Positions 62,475 to 64,000 of a DNA stretch of 64,000 nucleotides are shown here, in pieces. The position numbers were made by a program, and so were the translations under genes. Origin of the DNA: Buxus sempervirens (lineage: Eukaryota; Streptophyta; Magnoliopsida; Buxales; Buxaceae); NCBI GenBank assembly GCA_947561395.2, contig OX387193.1, forward strand, positions 30,002,276 through 30,066,275. The letters are read 5' to 3'. The first letter of the stretch is position 1. Every line of letters begins with the position of its first letter. The notes beneath the pieces were generated by a model that did not search any database, was not told the DNA's origin, and saw only the letters and a list, made by a program, of their open reading frames with translations.

Positions 62475-63560
62475 ATGTGTTACGCTTGTATCTTACTCAA
62501 AAAAGTGCATAAATAATAGGGTACAATCAAATCAAGAGAGTAATAGAGGCGCAAATACCCTGGGATACAAGCATAACACATTGCGCTTGTATTCCCATAA
62601 AAAGCACACAAATAATTGAATACGATCAAACCGGGGGAGGGATATAAGTGCATATTAGGTAGGATACAAGCGCACTGTGTTACGCTTGTATCTCATTCAA
62701 AAAACACACAAATAATTGGATATAATTGAACCAAGGGAGGGATAAAGGCGTATATAGCATGGGATACAAGCATAAAATATTCTGCTTGTATTCCCATAAA
62801 AAACATAAATAATTGGATACGATGGAACAAAGGGAGGGATAGCGGCGCATCTGAGGTGGGATATAAGTGCACCATAGTGTGCTTGTATCCCACTAAAAAA
62901 AGCTCATAAATAATTGAATACGATCAAACCAAGGGAGGGATACAATCGTATATGAGTGAAAAAAAGGCCACAAATAATTGGATACAATTGAACCATGAAA
63001 AGATATATGCACATATGAAGTGAAATACAATATCCCACTAAAAAAACACACAAATAATTGGATACAATAAAACCAAGGAAGAGTATAGGCTCATATATCC
63101 TAGAATACAAGTGTATTGTGTTGCGCTTGTATCCTACTAAGAAAGCGCATAAATAATTGGATATGATAGAACCAAGGAAGGGATTGAAAAGAGTATTCCT
63201 TGTATCTCACTTAAAATATGCGCATAATTATAATTGGATATAATTGTGTTGCGCTTGTCTTCCACTAAAAAATGTGCACAAATAATTAGATACGATTAAA
63301 CTAAGTAATAGATTGAAGCGAGTGGATTGCACTTGTATCCCACTAAGAAATTCTCACAAATAATTGGATATGATCGAACCATGGAAAGAATTAAAGCGAG
63401 AATACCCTGGGATACAAGTGCAACCCAATTGCGCTTGTATCCCACTAAAAAAACGCGCACAAATAATTTGATATGATCAAAGGAAGGGATTGAAGCAAGC
63501 ATACCCTATATTGCGCTTGTATCCCACAAAAATGTGCACAAATAATTGGATACAATCGAA
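62475..63560 (-). repeat. Tandem array of ~100-bp units, right part of array II
   Basis: About eleven units of 97-100 bp (GCTTGTAT at 62684, 62784, 62881 and so on). Each has an internal inverted repeat GGGATACAAGCGCA ... TGCGCTTGTATCCC. Orientation is opposite to array I. Confidence 0.92.
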
Positions 63561-63696
63561 CCTGTCAAGTCTTGTTAAAGTACATCCATGCAAATTTGAT
63601 TTAAATAATTTTAATCTTTTGTTTCATATACTACATGTCCCATTCAGCAGTGTAGACTAAAAGCGCTCTTCCAGCTGTGTTATATAGTCACTCATC
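63561..63696. other. Short spacer between array II and an LTR
   Basis: 136 bp with no recognisable feature. Confidence 0.4.
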
Positions 63697-64000
63697 TGTA
63701 GACACCCCAAATTGCACTAAAATATGAGAAAATAATAAAAATATGTTTAAAATATATTAATTGAGGTTTGACATGTGTCAAAACCTCAAAATCAACAAAA
63801 AATGTGTTGCCCGTAGTTATCATATGGATTTCTTCTCTTTTGTTCTATTCGTATAGAGTTTACGAACTCGCCCACATATAGCATATGGGCAGATTCATGC
63901 TTTTCTCATGCGCATAAGTGGCTGCCACGTGTCGACTGGAAGCTTCGGTCGTTATGCCATATTGGTAGTGCACATGGATGCATAACAGAATCTCATACGT
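63697..64000 (+). mobile_element. Start of a family A Tat-like LTR, runs off the window
   Basis: TGTAGACACCCCAAATTGCA at 63697, matching the first bases of 19805 and the reverse of 24350. GCTGCCACGTGTCGACTGGA and CTTCGGTCGTTATGCCATA correspond to CACGTGGATTCTAGAAGC and TTTGGCCGTTGAGCCACA in the 19805 copy. Confidence 0.85.

Noticed and set aside
62475..63560. CRISPR-like regular repeat
   Set aside because: Units are continuous tandem copies with no unique spacers, in plant nuclear DNA.

Overview
The window is nuclear DNA of a flowering plant with a repeat-rich genome. The evidence is a kinase gene of many short GT-AG exons with plant CDKF-4/MAK-like sequence, plant chromovirus and Tat/Tekay-type LTRs, and AT-rich introns. 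The species cannot be fixed from the sequence. There is one convincing host gene; nearly everything right of 17 kb is transposable-element DNA.

Positions 1-15.5 kb hold a minus-strand gene. Twelve coding exons between 8650 and 77 splice in phase into a 326-residue serine/threonine kinase of the CDKF-4/MAK (RCK) type. It has probable non-coding leader exons at 9465-9722 and 15329-15480. One 5.2-kb intron carries a 5'-truncated, internally deleted Ty3/gypsy chromovirus (about 3170-5814). The 5.6-kb leader intron carries small MITEs, microsatellites and a diverged direct duplication. From 15.5 to 19.8 kb there are fragments of other LTR-type elements and low-complexity DNA.

Positions 19.8-64 kb are a nested stack of LTR-only insertions. 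I could place both termini (TG...CA) and 5-bp target-site duplications (TSDs) for twelve of them. Eleven TSDs are perfect, and one (58964-62181) differs at one base. None retains gag or pol. Two nests stand out. One is a five-element, four-level nest: 25053-38775 > 26169-36317 > 27089-34667 > {27990-30639, 31701-33600}. The other is 42426-51441 > {42637-45643, 46926-49881}. The outermost insertion of the first nest sits inside a tandem array of ~100-bp units (24351-25052 resuming at 38781-39540). A second array of the same unit, in inverted orientation (55770-56167 resuming at 62475-63560), is split by a 6.3-kb composite of a reversed LTR, a TRIM-like element and another solo LTR. Its two ends are inverted copies of the same ~46 bp.

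Shared LTR architecture: unrelated-looking LTRs carry the same ordered modules. These are a TATA box, a CGCTCGAGCG-like cluster about 620-870 bp downstream, a family-specific minisatellite, a TATGGATCCATA palindrome, then a TGAGAT/ATCTCA hairpin followed by a TTTTCAG acceptor-like site 200-470 bp before the LTR end. Two elements (11251-11425 and 61572-61990) have CAAGG termini and perfect 8-bp TSDs, and consist mostly of short self-complementary words; they look like hAT-type non-autonomous elements.
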